The notes: generated by a model not told the origin, from the letters alone. A stretch of 64,000 bases of DNA from Streptomyces sp. NRRL WC-3742 (GCF_000720635.1 NZ_JOCF01000004.1:134572-198571), one strand, 5' to 3'. Shown: positions 8,452-17,401, counted from the stretch's first letter. Numbers and translations are program-made.

Positions 8452-9318
8452 TCACGGCGTGGTCAGCCAGCGCTCGCGCAGCCCGACCAGGACGGCGACG
8501 GAGACCACCAGCAGCACCAGCGACAGCGCGATCGCCGCCTGCGGGTCGGACTCCATGGCCAGGTAGACGGCCAGCGGCATGGTCTGGGTGCGGCCGGGGA
8601 AGTTCCCGGCGAAGGTGATCGTCGCCCCGAACTCGCCGAGGGCCCGCGCCCAGGCGAGCACGGCGCCGGCGGCGATCCCGGGGGCGATCAGCGGCAGGGT
8701 GACCCGTCGGAAGGCGGTCAGCCGACCGGCGCCGAGGGTGGCGGCGGCCTCCTCGTAGCGCGGGTCGGCGGCCCGCAGCGCGCCCTCGACGCTGATCACC
8801 AGGAACGGCATCGCCACGAACGCCTCGGCGATCACCACCCCGGTGGTGGTGAAGGGCAGGGTGAGGCCGAAGGCGGAGTCCAGCCAGGAGCCGACGATCC
8901 CGCGCCGCCCCAGGACGAGCAGCAGCGCGACGCCGCCGACCACCGGCGGCAGCACCAGCGGCAGGGTGACCAGCGCCCGTACCAGCCGCCGCCCGGGCAG
9001 TTCGGTGCGGGCGAGCAGCCAGGCCAGCGGGACGCCGAGGACCAGCGACACCGCCGTGGCCGCCGTGGCGCTGATCAGGGAGAGCCGCAGGGCGTCCCAG
9101 ACGGCCGTGCCGGTCAGCTGCTCGGACAGCCCGCTCCACGGCGCCCGGATCAGCAGGCCGGCCACCGGCAGGATCAGGAACGCGAGCCCGAGCAGGGCCG
9201 GGAGCAGCAGTGCCAGCGGGGCACGGGCCCGCCGTGGGCGCGGCCGCCGCCCCGGCCCCGGCGGGGTCTGCGGGGGTGCGGCGTCGTCCCCGGGGCCGGT
9301 GCGCGTGCGGGAGTTCAC
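8452..9318 (-). CDS. modB: Molybdate ABC transporter permease ModB
   Basis: 288 residues. A Pro/Arg-rich cytoplasmic head (about 30 residues) is followed by six membrane helices. The permease EAA loop is seen as EEAAATLGAGRLTAFRRVTL, with GxxxxxxxLP-type spacing characteristic of binding-protein-dependent importers. The family match is to ModB/CysTW permeases, and ARALGEFGATITFAGN is the well-conserved ModB motif. Its start overlaps the modA stop by 4 bp (ATGA), so translation is coupled. Confidence 0.93.
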   Translation of the reverse strand: MNSRTRTGPGDDAAPPQTPPGPGRRPRPRRARAPLALLLPALLGLAFLILPVAGLLIRAPWSGLSEQLTGTAVWDALRLSLISATAATAVSLVLGVPLAWLLARTELPGRRLVRALVTLPLVLPPVVGGVALLLVLGRRGIVGSWLDSAFGLTLPFTTTGVVIAEAFVAMPFLVISVEGALRAADPRYEEAAATLGAGRLTAFRRVTLPLIAPGIAAGAVLAWARALGEFGATITFAGNFPGRTQTMPLAVYLAMESDPQAAIALSLVLLVVSVAVLVGLRERWLTTP

Positions 9319-10187
9319 GGCGCCTGGAAGCCCGCCGCGGTCAGCACCTGTCGGGCCTCGGGCGAGGTGACGTACGCGAGGAAGGCGGCGGCGCCGTTCT
9401 TGTTGGGGGCCTTGGCGAGCGCCGCGACGGGGTAGTCGTTGACGGCCTTGGCAGCCTCGGGGAAGTCCACGCCATCGATCTTCGCAGCATCGGCGTGCAC
9501 ATCGGTCCTGTACACCAGTGAGGCGTCGACCTCGCCGAGTTCGACCTTGGTGAGGGCGCCCTTGACGTCCTGCTCCAGGGTGACGGGGGTGAGCTGCAGG
9601 TCGGCGGCCTTGAGCGCGGTCAGGGCGGCGGCGCCGCAGGGCACCTCCTTTGCGCAGAGCGCGACCTTCACGCCGGGGGCGGTGAGGTCCCTGAGACCCG
9701 CGACGTGCTTGGGGTTGCCCTTGGGCACGGCGATGGTGAGGGTGTTCCTGACGAAGGTGGTGGGCCGGCCACTGACGCCGCCCGCGTCGGTGACGGTCTT
9801 CATGGTGGCGGGGCTGGCGGCGGCGAACACGTCGGCGGGGGCGCCGGAGTTGATGCTGGTGGCGAGGGTGGAGCTGCCGCCGAAGTTGAAGACGACCTTG
9901 GCGCCCGGGTTGGCGGCCTCGAACTTCTTGCCGAGGTCGGTGAAGGTCTCCTTGAGCGAGGCGGCGGCGAACACGGTGACGGTCCCGCTGGCCTTCACCG
10001 CGCCGCCGTCGGCCGAGGAGGGGGCGGCGGGAGCCGAGGAGGTCCCGGGGTCCGAGGAGGAGGACGAGCCGCAGGCGGAGGCCCCCAGGCCCAGGGCGAG
10101 GACGGCCGCGCAGGCCACGACGAGCCGCCGGGCGGGCGTACGGGCGTGCTTACGGGCAGGCGGGCGTACGGGCGTGCGGGTGCTCAT
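9315..10187 (-). CDS. modA: Molybdate-binding lipoprotein ModA
   Basis: 290 residues. A basic N-terminus, hydrophobic core and lipobox-like GLGASAC give a lipoprotein signal peptide with Cys near residue 38. A Ser/Pro-rich linker and the ModA fold follow: VFAAASLKETF, VVFNFGGSSTLATSINSGAP, ADVFAAAS and VDASLVYRTDV are diagnostic of periplasmic-type molybdate binders. ATG at 10187 gives the Arg-rich signal start; an upstream in-frame ATG would add a non-signal extension and is unlikely. First gene of modABC, with a TATGAT -10-like hexamer at 10261-10266. Confidence 0.93.
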   Translation of the reverse strand: MSTRTPVRPPARKHARTPARRLVVACAAVLALGLGASACGSSSSSDPGTSSAPAAPSSADGGAVKASGTVTVFAAASLKETFTDLGKKFEAANPGAKVVFNFGGSSTLATSINSGAPADVFAAASPATMKTVTDAGGVSGRPTTFVRNTLTIAVPKGNPKHVAGLRDLTAPGVKVALCAKEVPCGAAALTALKAADLQLTPVTLEQDVKGALTKVELGEVDASLVYRTDVHADAAKIDGVDFPEAAKAVNDYPVAALAKAPNKNGAAAFLAYVTSPEARQVLTAAGFQAP

Positions 10188-10506
10188 CGGGGCTTCCCTC
10201 CGGGGCGCGCGCCGGAAGGGGCGCGAGGGCGGCGGCGCCGCGACTGCGGCCTTGTCGGCGATCATAGTGCCGCATGTGCGAGCGATTCGTCCCCTGTCGC
10301 TTCGCACAGGCGAGGGAGGAGCGGGGAACACCCTCGCCTGTCGGAAGACTCAACCCCGTCGCGGTCCCGTCGCGGTGCCGTCGCGCCCGACCGCCCCGGC
10401 GCCGGAAATTGCATCGCGCGCGGGACCGCCGACCGGCGAGAGTGTGCTCACGTCCAGATGACCGGCCGAGCCGTCCCGGCCGAGCCCTAGGGGAGGAGTC
10501 CGTCCC
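10188..10506. other. Divergent promoter region modA / RNA ligase
   Basis: 319 bp without a gene. It holds a TATGAT hexamer on the minus strand (10261-10266) suited to a modA -10 box, and a GGGGAGGAG ribosome site before the RNA ligase ATG. I saw no convincing ModE-type palindrome. Confidence 0.5.
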
Positions 10507-11574
10507 ATGTCCACGCTTCGCGTCACCGCCGAGAAGCTGATCGTCCTGGAGCACCCGAACGCCGATGCCCTGGAGCTCGCGCAGGTCGGACTCTACCGGG
10601 CGGTGGTGGCCAAGGGCGCGTACCGGACGGGCGACTACGCCGTCTACATCCCCGAACAGGCCGTACTTCCCGAGGAGTTGATCGAGGAGCTGGGGCTCAC
10701 CGGCAAGCTGGCCGGGGCCCGGGCCAACCGCGTCCGGGCCGTACGGCTGCGCGGCGAGCTCTCCCAGGGCATCGTCTGCCGGCCTGCCGCGCTGGCCGGC
10801 GCGGACCTGGAGGCCGCCGCCGGGAGCGGCGAGGACTTCGCGGAGCTGCTCGGGGTCGTCAAGTGGCAGCCGCCGGTGCCGGTGTCGATGAGCGGGGAGG
10901 CGGTCAGCGCCCCCGACCTGCTGCCCTGGGTCGACATCGAGAACCTGAAGCGCTATCCGGACGTCTTCGAGCCGGGCGAGCCGGTCGTGCTGACCGAGAA
11001 GCTGCACGGCAGTTGCTGCCTGCTCACGTACACCGCCGCCACCGGGGAGGTGCAGGTCTCCTCCAAGGGGATCGGCGCGCAGGGCCTCGCCCTGGTCGAG
11101 ACCGAGCGCAACCTGTACTGGCGCACGGTGCGCGCCCACGGCGTACCGGAGGTCGCGGCCCGGCTGGCCGAGCGGCTCGGCGCCGAGCGGGTCGGCATCT
11201 TCGGCGAGGTCTTCGGCGAGGGCGTGCAGGACCTCACCTACGGTGCCACCGCCCGCGCGGGCCTGCCCGGGTACGCCGCCTTCGACGTGTCGGCCGTCGT
11301 CGACGGACGGCTGATCTGGCTGGGCGCCGCCGAACTGCTGGACGGGCAGCTGCCGTTGGTGCCCGAGCTGTGGCGCGGGCCGTTCGACCGCGAGACGGTG
11401 CTGGCCTTCGCCGAGGGCAAGGAGACCCACTCCGGGCGCGGACTCCACCTGCGCGAGGGCGTGGTGGTCCGCCCGGTCACCGAGCGCTGGAGCCTGCTGC
11501 TCGGCAGCCGGGCCATTGCCAAGGTGGTCAGCGATGCCTACCTGACCCGCAAGGGCGGCACCGAGTACGAGTGA
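10507..11574 (+). CDS. ATP-dependent RNA ligase, Rnl5 (DraRnl) type
   Basis: 355 residues. The nucleotidyltransferase motifs are in order: motif I EKLHGS with the adenylated Lys at 165, motif III IFGEVFG (about 241-247), motif IV EGVVVRP (about 317-323) and motif V IAKVVS (about 337-342). A 140-residue N-terminal OB-fold-like domain precedes motif I. This layout is that of the Deinococcus radiodurans Rnl5 family, which seals nicks with a 3'-OH RNA end. No end-healing enzyme or RtcB partner is adjacent; the neighbours are modABC and a P450 relic. ATG chosen because GGGGAGGAG precedes it. Confidence 0.88.
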   Translation: MSTLRVTAEKLIVLEHPNADALELAQVGLYRAVVAKGAYRTGDYAVYIPEQAVLPEELIEELGLTGKLAGARANRVRAVRLRGELSQGIVCRPAALAGADLEAAAGSGEDFAELLGVVKWQPPVPVSMSGEAVSAPDLLPWVDIENLKRYPDVFEPGEPVVLTEKLHGSCCLLTYTAATGEVQVSSKGIGAQGLALVETERNLYWRTVRAHGVPEVAARLAERLGAERVGIFGEVFGEGVQDLTYGATARAGLPGYAAFDVSAVVDGRLIWLGAAELLDGQLPLVPELWRGPFDRETVLAFAEGKETHSGRGLHLREGVVVRPVTERWSLLLGSRAIAKVVSDAYLTRKGGTEYE

Positions 11575-11632
11575 GCCGGGCAGGAGGGGCGCGGAGCGAT
11601 GGCCTCCGTGCCCTTCCCGCCCTTCCCGTAGT

Positions 11633-11947
11633 GACTACCCGTCAGTCGCCCGGGCGGAGGCCGAGTCGGTCCTGGCCGGCCGGGCGCCGACCGCGGCCGA
11701 CCTGGACCGCCTGCCGTATCTGACCCGGGTGCTGAAGGAGGCGGTGCTCACCCTCGCGGTGCTGCTGCGGGACTTCGAGGTGGAGGCGGTGGACGGGCGG
11801 GTGGCGCTCGGCCAGGGCATAACGCTGCAGGTGACGAGCCCGATGAGGCTGCGGGTGAGGCCGCGCGGCGCCGTGGGTCAGGGGCCCGGCGCAGGACCGG
11901 GCACAGGACCGGCCCATTCGAACACACCGAAGCCGACCAGCGGGTAG
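11633..11947 (+). pseudogene. Cytochrome P450 remnant with internal deletion
   Basis: One open frame reads as two separate pieces of a P450. The first, APTAADLDRLPYLTRVLKEA, is the classic K-helix approach. It jumps directly into VLTLAVLLRDFEVEA and ends with GITLQVTSPMRLRVRP, the C-terminal beta-sheet. The ExxR motif, the whole meander, the heme-binding Cys loop and the first two thirds of the enzyme are missing. It therefore cannot be a functional P450. The frame runs on to a stop at 11947 through non-P450 sequence. There is no ribosome site. It is inferred to be a decayed gene left by deletion. Confidence 0.8.
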
Positions 11948-12116
11948 CTTTTCAGATCTTCCGGCAATCGATTCCGGCCCCTCGATAGCGTCCCACGCAC
12001 CCCGGGCCAGTCGTGCACATGCACCTGGCATATGACGGCACCGGCCGTCCGCCCGGCCCGGGGAGCCCGGGCGCACCGCGTACCGCCCCGGGCCCGACCG
12101 GTCGACCGGAGGTCCG

Positions 12117-12995
12117 ATGGGCACCCTCAACCACTTCAGCTTCGGCTGGCTGACGCCCGCGCTCTCGTACGTCATGGCCTGCGCCGGCGCCGCCCTGGGC
12201 CTGCGCTGCACCCTGCGCGGCCTCGCGGCGGACGGCGCCGCCCGCCGCAACTGGCTGCTCACGGCCGCCGCCGCGATCGGCTCCGGCATCTGGACGATGC
12301 ACTTCGTCGCGATGTTCGGCTTCACCGTCGACGGCACCGAACTGCGCTACAACGTGCCGCTGACCGTCCTCAGCCTGCTCGTCGCCGTCCTGGTCACGGG
12401 CCTCGGGCTCACCGTCGTCTGCTACGGCCGCCACCGGGGCCTCTCCCTGCTCGCCGGGGGCGTCACCACGGGCCTGGGCGTCGCCGCGATGCACTACCTC
12501 GGCATGGCCGCCGTCCGGATGCACGGCGGACTGCACTACGACGCCGGCACCGTCGCGCTCTCCGTCCTGATCGCGGTCGGCGCCGCCACCGCCGCCCTCG
12601 GGGCCGCCGTGACCATCCGCAACGTGTACGCGGCCGCCGCCGCCTCGCTGGCCATGGGCATCGCCGTCACCTGCATGCACTACACCGGCATGGCCGCCGT
12701 CCACGTCCGGCTCGACCCCGAGCGCACCGGGCTCGGCGGGGCCAGCCCGATGGAGTTCGTCTTCCCGCTCGCCGTGGGCCTCGGGTCCTTCCTCTTCCTC
12801 GCCTCCGCCTTCGTCGCGCTCTCCCCGACCGCCCAGGAGCGGGCCGGGTACCGGGAGGCGGGTGAACTGGCCATCGAGGAGTTCCCGGCGGGGCAGGAGC
12901 GCGCCGCAGCGCGCCCCGCGCCCGGCTCCACGCCCGCGCGCACGCCCGGCACGGAGGCAGGGCACGAGCCCGTACGGCAGCACCGCGCCGCCTGA
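12117..12995 (+). CDS. MHYT-domain integral membrane protein
   Basis: 292 residues with seven predicted membrane helices. Three MHYT motif copies are visible: WTMHFVAMFGF, AAMHYLGMAAV and TCMHYTGMAAVHV. MHYT domains are proposed to bind copper through Met/His and to sense oxygen, NO or CO; in other bacteria they are fused to GGDEF/EAL or kinase domains. Here the domain stands alone, with only a charged Pro/Ala-rich cytoplasmic tail. ATG at 12117 follows GGAGGTCCG. The neighbouring conservon kinase starts 117 bp downstream on the same strand, so the two may work together. Confidence 0.88.
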   Translation: MGTLNHFSFGWLTPALSYVMACAGAALGLRCTLRGLAADGAARRNWLLTAAAAIGSGIWTMHFVAMFGFTVDGTELRYNVPLTVLSLLVAVLVTGLGLTVVCYGRHRGLSLLAGGVTTGLGVAAMHYLGMAAVRMHGGLHYDAGTVALSVLIAVGAATAALGAAVTIRNVYAAAAASLAMGIAVTCMHYTGMAAVHVRLDPERTGLGGASPMEFVFPLAVGLGSFLFLASAFVALSPTAQERAGYREAGELAIEEFPAGQERAAARPAPGSTPARTPGTEAGHEPVRQHRAA

Positions 12996-13021
12996 GCGCC
13001 CCCGGACGCGCGCCCGGCTTC

Positions 13022-13073
13022 TCTCGTCGACACCTCTCGTCGACACGTCTGGTCGACACGTCTTGTCGACCCC
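13022..13073. repeat. Four 13-bp tandem repeats each with a GTCGAC palindrome
   Basis: Units TCTCGTCGACACC, TCTCGTCGACACG, TCTGGTCGACACG and TCTTGTCGACCCC follow one another without gaps. They end 39 bp before the cvnA start and may be an operator array. The regular GTCGAC every 13 bp is not explained by coding. Confidence 0.75.
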
Positions 13074-13112
13074 ACCCGCCGACCTCTCCCGCACAGGAAA
13101 GGCTGCTCACCC

Positions 13113-15797
13113 ATGCGAGAAGACCGCGGTCACGCCCCCGGCGCGCGCCGGGGCGCCCACGCTGGGCCGCCGGCGCGCCAGCCGCGCCCCGGCCCCTGGC
13201 TGCGCCGCCTGCGCCCCCGGTCGGTCCGCGCCCGGATCATCGCCCTGCTGATGGTGCCGGTCGTCTCCGTGATCGGCCTGTGGGGGTTCGCCACTGTCAC
13301 CACCGCCCAGGGCGTCTGGGACCTGCTGCGCCAGCGCGACGCCCAGCGCACCGTCCTCACACCGCTGCGCGACACCGTCGTGGGCCTCCAGGCCGAACGG
13401 GCCGCCGCCGGACAGCTCCTGGCCACCGCCCAGGGCGCCCCCACCGCCGCCCGCGAGGGAGACCTGCGCACCGCCGCGTCCGGCACCGACCGCGCCTTCG
13501 CCCCGCTCTTCCCCGACCCCGGCCGCCCCGGCCAGGGCTACAACCGGGCCGACGCCCAGGGCCTCGGCGCCGAGGCCGCGGCCCGGCTGGACGCCCTCGC
13601 CGGCTCCCTCGCCGCCCTGCCCGAACTGCGCGCCCGCGTGCTCGCCCGGGGCGTCGGCTGGCCCGAGGCGTACACGGCGTACGGGCAGGCGGTGGACCGG
13701 GCGCTCGCGGCCTCCACGGCCGTCACCGTGCGGCTCGGGCCCGGCGGCAGCGGCGGCGACGCCGACGTACGGGCCCCGCTCGACCTCGCCCGCTCCCGCG
13801 AACTCCTGGCCCGCGAGGACGCGTTGCTGCGCGCCGCCCGGCTCTCCGGAACCCTCGGCGACGACCAGTGGCGCGAGTTCTCCGGCGCGGCCTTCGCCCG
13901 GCGGGAGCTCCAGCAGTCCGTCGCCGGTGTGCAGTCGACGCATGTTGCGCAGTCCGTCAGCGGCGTGCAGCCCGCGAACGGCCCGGAGGCCGCCGCCGAC
14001 GACCAGGACCGCCGCGACCTCGCCGCCTACGAGGAGAAGGTGCGCACCTCGCCCGACGCCCGTGCCGCGCTGGCCGCCGTGCCCGCCGACCGGTGGGCGC
14101 TGGTGGCCGGGAACACGGCCCGCGCGCTCGGGGCCGCCGAGGACCGGGCGGGCCGCCTCGCCGCCGAGAGCCGCAACCCCTACGCCCTGGGCCTGTTCAC
14201 CCCGGCCGGGATCGCCGTGCTGCTGGGCCTGCTCGCCGTGGCCGCCTCGCTGGTGATCTCCGTGCAGATCGGGCGCGGGCTCGTCACCGAGCTGATCGGC
14301 CTGCGCAACTCGGCCCTGGACCTCGCCGGGCGCAAACTCCCCGCCACCATCCGCAGGTTGAGGGCGGGCGAGGAGGTGGACGTCGAGGCGGAGGCGCCTC
14401 GGCCGACGGACGGAAGCACCGTGGGCGGTGACGAGATCGGCCAGGTGCACCGGGCGCTGGGCACCGTGCAGCGTGCGGCCGTCACGGCGGCCGTCGAGCG
14501 GGCCGAGGTGCTGTCCGGGGTCTCCGGGGTGTTCGTCAACCTCGCCCGCCGCAGCCAGGTGCTGGTGCACCGCCAGCTCACCCTGCTGGACTCGATGGAG
14601 CGCCGCACCGAGGACCCGTCCGAACTCGCCGACCTCTTCCGGCTCGACCACCTCACCACCCGGATGCGGCGCCACGCCGAGGGCCTGATCATCCTCTCCG
14701 GCGCCGCCCCCGGGCGCGCCTGGCGCCGGCCCGTCCCGCTGGTGGACGTGGTGCGCGCGGCCGTCTCCGAGGTCGAGGAGTACGCCCGGGTCGAGGTGCA
14801 CCCGCTGCCGCGCGCCGCCGTCGCGGGCCACGCCGTCGCGGACCTCACCCACCTGGTGGCCGAACTCGTCGAGAACGCCACCGGGTTCTCCCCGCCGCAC
14901 ACCCGGGTGCACGTGCGCGGCGAACGGGTCGGCAACGGCTACGCGTTGGAGATCGAGGACCGGGGCCTGGGCATGGGGGCGGGCGCGCTGGCCGACGCCA
15001 ACCGGCGGATCGCCGCCGCCGAGCAGTCGGACCTGTTCGACAGCGACCGGCTGGGCCTGTTCGTGGTCAGCCGGCTCGCCCGGCGGCACGACGTCAGGGT
15101 CTCGCTGGTGCCCTCCGCGTACGGCGGCACCACGGCCGTCGTCCTGCTGCCCACGGAGCTGCTGGCCGACGGGAGCGGGCAGCCGCACCAACAGATCGAG
15201 CCCGTCGAGGAGTTGGACATCGAGTCGGTGACACCCCCGCGGACTCCGATGGCTCCGGCGGCCCCCGCGTACGGGCCGACGGGGACTCCTCCGGCGGCGG
15301 GTGGGCCGCCGCCGGAGGCCGGGGAGGGGGCGGCGCTGCTGTCCTTCGGGGGCAGGGCCGGGGAGTCGGGCCCGGCGCGCCACGTCCCGTACCGCTCCCC
15401 GTGCCGCTCCCCGCACCGGCCTGCGGCGGACGGCGGCCCGGGCAGCGCGGTGCGTCCGCGCTCCGGCCCCGAGCGGTCCGAACTCGCGGCCAGCGAGGAG
15501 GAGTTGCCGCGCCGCGTCCGCCAGGCCAGCCTGGCGCCGCAGCTGCGGGCCGCCCCCGAGAGGCCGGACCCGCGCCGAGGCCGGTTCGCGTCCGGGACCG
15601 TCGCCGGGGCCGCAGCCGGGCCCGAGGAGCGCAGCCCGGAGGAGGCGCGGGCCGCGATGGCCGCCTTCCAGACCGGGTGGGCGCGCGGCTCCCGGCCGTA
15701 CGGCGAAACGCCGTACGGCCGCACGAGCGACCAGCCCGGCGACAGGCCGGGCGAGCGCCACCTGCCAGAGCACCGACCCGAAGGAGAGACCACATGA
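13113..15797 (+). CDS. cvnA: Conservon sensor histidine kinase-like protein CvnA
   Basis: 894 residues. A membrane helix at about 35-58 (IIALLMVPVVSVIGLWGF) and another at about 355-385 bracket a 300-residue extracellular domain of the nitrate/nitrite-sensing type. The cytoplasmic part has an ATPase domain with N-box VAELVENATGFSPP and G-box DRGLGMG, but the phospho-acceptor region is atypical, as in other CvnA proteins. The last 200 residues are a disordered Pro/Arg tail. It heads a CvnA-B-C-D operon, and its stop overlaps the cvnB start (ATGA). Conservons are believed to work like eukaryotic receptor/G-protein complexes. Confidence 0.92.
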   Translation: MREDRGHAPGARRGAHAGPPARQPRPGPWLRRLRPRSVRARIIALLMVPVVSVIGLWGFATVTTAQGVWDLLRQRDAQRTVLTPLRDTVVGLQAERAAAGQLLATAQGAPTAAREGDLRTAASGTDRAFAPLFPDPGRPGQGYNRADAQGLGAEAAARLDALAGSLAALPELRARVLARGVGWPEAYTAYGQAVDRALAASTAVTVRLGPGGSGGDADVRAPLDLARSRELLAREDALLRAARLSGTLGDDQWREFSGAAFARRELQQSVAGVQSTHVAQSVSGVQPANGPEAAADDQDRRDLAAYEEKVRTSPDARAALAAVPADRWALVAGNTARALGAAEDRAGRLAAESRNPYALGLFTPAGIAVLLGLLAVAASLVISVQIGRGLVTELIGLRNSALDLAGRKLPATIRRLRAGEEVDVEAEAPRPTDGSTVGGDEIGQVHRALGTVQRAAVTAAVERAEVLSGVSGVFVNLARRSQVLVHRQLTLLDSMERRTEDPSELADLFRLDHLTTRMRRHAEGLIILSGAAPGRAWRRPVPLVDVVRAAVSEVEEYARVEVHPLPRAAVAGHAVADLTHLVAELVENATGFSPPHTRVHVRGERVGNGYALEIEDRGLGMGAGALADANRRIAAAEQSDLFDSDRLGLFVVSRLARRHDVRVSLVPSAYGGTTAVVLLPTELLADGSGQPHQQIEPVEELDIESVTPPRTPMAPAAPAYGPTGTPPAAGGPPPEAGEGAALLSFGGRAGESGPARHVPYRSPCRSPHRPAADGGPGSAVRPRSGPERSELAASEEELPRRVRQASLAPQLRAAPERPDPRRGRFASGTVAGAAAGPEERSPEEARAAMAAFQTGWARGSRPYGETPYGRTSDQPGDRPGERHLPEHRPEGETT

Positions 15798-16204
15798 TCG
15801 GTACCACCCACCGCGCGGGCGAGCTGAACTGGCTGCTCGACGAGTTGGCCCAGCGCGCCCCGGAGGTCCGCTTCGCCGTGATGCTCTCCGCGGACGGCCT
15901 GGCCATCGGCAGCTCCGCCGGCCTCCAGCGCGAGGACGGCGACCACCTCGCCGCCGTCGCCTCCGGCTTCCACAGCCTGGCCAAGGGCGCGGGCCGCCAC
16001 TTCGGCGCCGGCGAAGTGCGCCAGACCATGGTCGAGTTGGAGGGCGGCTACCTGCTGGTCGCGGCCGCCGGCGAGGGCACCTGCCTCGCCGTGTTCACCA
16101 CCGCCCGCGCCGATCTGGGCCTGATCGCCTACGAGATGGCCAGGATGGTGCGCCGCGTCGGCGAGCACCTGGGCACCGCACCGCGCGCGGTCCACGGCGG
16201 GTGA
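15794..16204 (+). CDS. cvnB: Roadblock/LC7 domain protein CvnB
   Basis: 136 residues, one roadblock/LC7 domain from the start (ELNWLLDELAQRAPEVRFAVMLSADGL) to the last helix. This family binds small GTPases, and in conservons CvnB is encoded between the kinase-like CvnA and the DUF742 protein CvnC. ATG overlaps the cvnA stop. The C-terminal GTG start of cvnC lies within its last codons, so all four products are translationally coupled. Confidence 0.93.
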   Translation: MIGTTHRAGELNWLLDELAQRAPEVRFAVMLSADGLAIGSSAGLQREDGDHLAAVASGFHSLAKGAGRHFGAGEVRQTMVELEGGYLLVAAAGEGTCLAVFTTARADLGLIAYEMARMVRRVGEHLGTAPRAVHGG

Positions 16205-16785
16205 GCCCGGTGCAGCGTCCGTACGAGCAGCGTCCGTACGAGCAGGGCCGGTTCGAGCAAGGCCCGTACGCCCAGGGCTCGTACGCTCAGGGCCCGTTCC
16301 GGCAGCGCCCCGAGCACCCGCGCACCGAACCCGACGGCGCGCGGGGCCCGGGTGCGCCCCCGGGCCCGCCGGGCGCCGAGCCGCGCAACCCCCTCGCCGC
16401 CGCCCACCATGCCCGCTGGTACGACGACGAGGCCGGGCCGCTGGTGCGCCCGTACGCGATGACCGGCGGGCGCACCGGGGAGGGGCAGCGCTTCGACCTG
16501 ATCGCCCTGGTCCGCGCCGAGCAGCCCGACCCCCTGCTCGCCCCGGCCGCCGCCGAGCTCCCGGCCGGTCCGGAACAGGCCCGCATCCTCGACCTGTGCC
16601 GCGGCACCCCGCTGTCCGTGGCCGAACTCGCCGCCGACCTCGACCTGCCGGTGGGCGTGGTGCGGGTGCTCCTCGGCGACCTGCTGGCGGCCGGGCTGAT
16701 CCGGGTCACCCGCCCCGTCCCGCCCGCCCTGCTCCCCGACGAGCGCATCCTCCAGGAGGTCGTCCATGGACTCCGCGCACTCTGA
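16201..16785 (+). CDS. cvnC: DUF742 winged-helix protein CvnC
   Basis: 194 residues. The C-terminal 120 residues are DUF742: RPYAMTGGRT, then a helix-turn-helix-like LCRGTPLSVAELAADLDLPV and a final VLLGDLLAAGLIRV. The N-terminus is unusual: about 30 residues of PYEQ/FEQ/PYAQ repeats (RPYEQRPYEQ, GPYAQGSYAQ), followed by a Pro/Gly linker. GTG at 16201 overlaps the cvnB stop; GTG at 16210 is also in frame. The cvnD ATG lies inside its 3' end. Confidence 0.9.
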   Translation: MSPVQRPYEQRPYEQGRFEQGPYAQGSYAQGPFRQRPEHPRTEPDGARGPGAPPGPPGAEPRNPLAAAHHARWYDDEAGPLVRPYAMTGGRTGEGQRFDLIALVRAEQPDPLLAPAAAELPAGPEQARILDLCRGTPLSVAELAADLDLPVGVVRVLLGDLLAAGLIRVTRPVPPALLPDERILQEVVHGLRAL

Positions 16786-17401
16786 CCGCCACCCCGTTCC
16801 GGAGGGGGACGACGACCCCGACACCGCTGTCCTCGCCCTCAAGATCCTCGTCGCGGGCGGCTTCGGCGTCGGCAAGACGACGCTGGTCGGCGCCGTCAGC
16901 GAGATCCGCCCGCTGCGCACCGAGGAGCGCCTGACCGAGGCCGGGCGCGAGGTGGACGACCTGGACGGGGTGGAGCGCAAGACCACCACCACGGTCGCGA
17001 TGGACTTCGGCCGGATCACCATCCGCGAGGGCCTGTCCGTCTACCTCTTCGGCACCCCCGGCCAGGACCGCTTCTGGTTCCTCTGGGACGAGCTGGCGCA
17101 GGGCGCCCTGGGCGCCGTCGTGCTCGCCGACACCCGGCGGCTGACGGACTGCTTCCCGGCCGTCGACTTCTTCGAGCACCGGGGCATCCCGTTCGTCGTC
17201 GCGGTGAACCGTTTCGCCGGGACCCGGGAGTACGGCCCCGAGGACGTGGCCCGCGCCCTCGACCTGGACGCCGGTACGCCCGTCCTGCTCTGCGACGCCC
17301 GCCGACGTGCCTCGGGCAAGGAGGTGCTGATCAACCTGGTCGAACACGCGGGCCGGGTCCACGCGGCCCGCCTGCTCGCCGACGCCCCGGCGGTGGGCTG
17401 A
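16766..17401 (+). CDS. cvnD: Conservon small GTPase CvnD
   Basis: 211 residues of the MglA/Ras-like family. The P-loop is GGFGVGKTTLVGAVSE, the switch II motif GTPGQDRFW, and the base-recognition segment VAVNRF has N-R in place of N-K. The latter is usual for CvnD-type ATP/GTP-binding proteins. It is expected to switch at the membrane with CvnA and CvnB. Its ATG is 20 bp before the cvnC stop, so it depends on cvnC translation. Confidence 0.93.
   Translation: MDSAHSDRHPVPEGDDDPDTAVLALKILVAGGFGVGKTTLVGAVSEIRPLRTEERLTEAGREVDDLDGVERKTTTTVAMDFGRITIREGLSVYLFGTPGQDRFWFLWDELAQGALGAVVLADTRRLTDCFPAVDFFEHRGIPFVVAVNRFAGTREYGPEDVARALDLDAGTPVLLCDARRRASGKEVLINLVEHAGRVHAARLLADAPAVG

Noticed and set aside
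9319..10331. Longer N-terminus for ModA from an upstream in-frame ATG
   Set aside because: The extension would hide the lipoprotein signal peptide and shows no conservation; the ATG at 10187 gives a good signal.
11575..11632. N-terminal part of the P450 in the same pseudogene
   Set aside because: No P450 motifs in this stretch in any frame; only the part from 11633 on matches.
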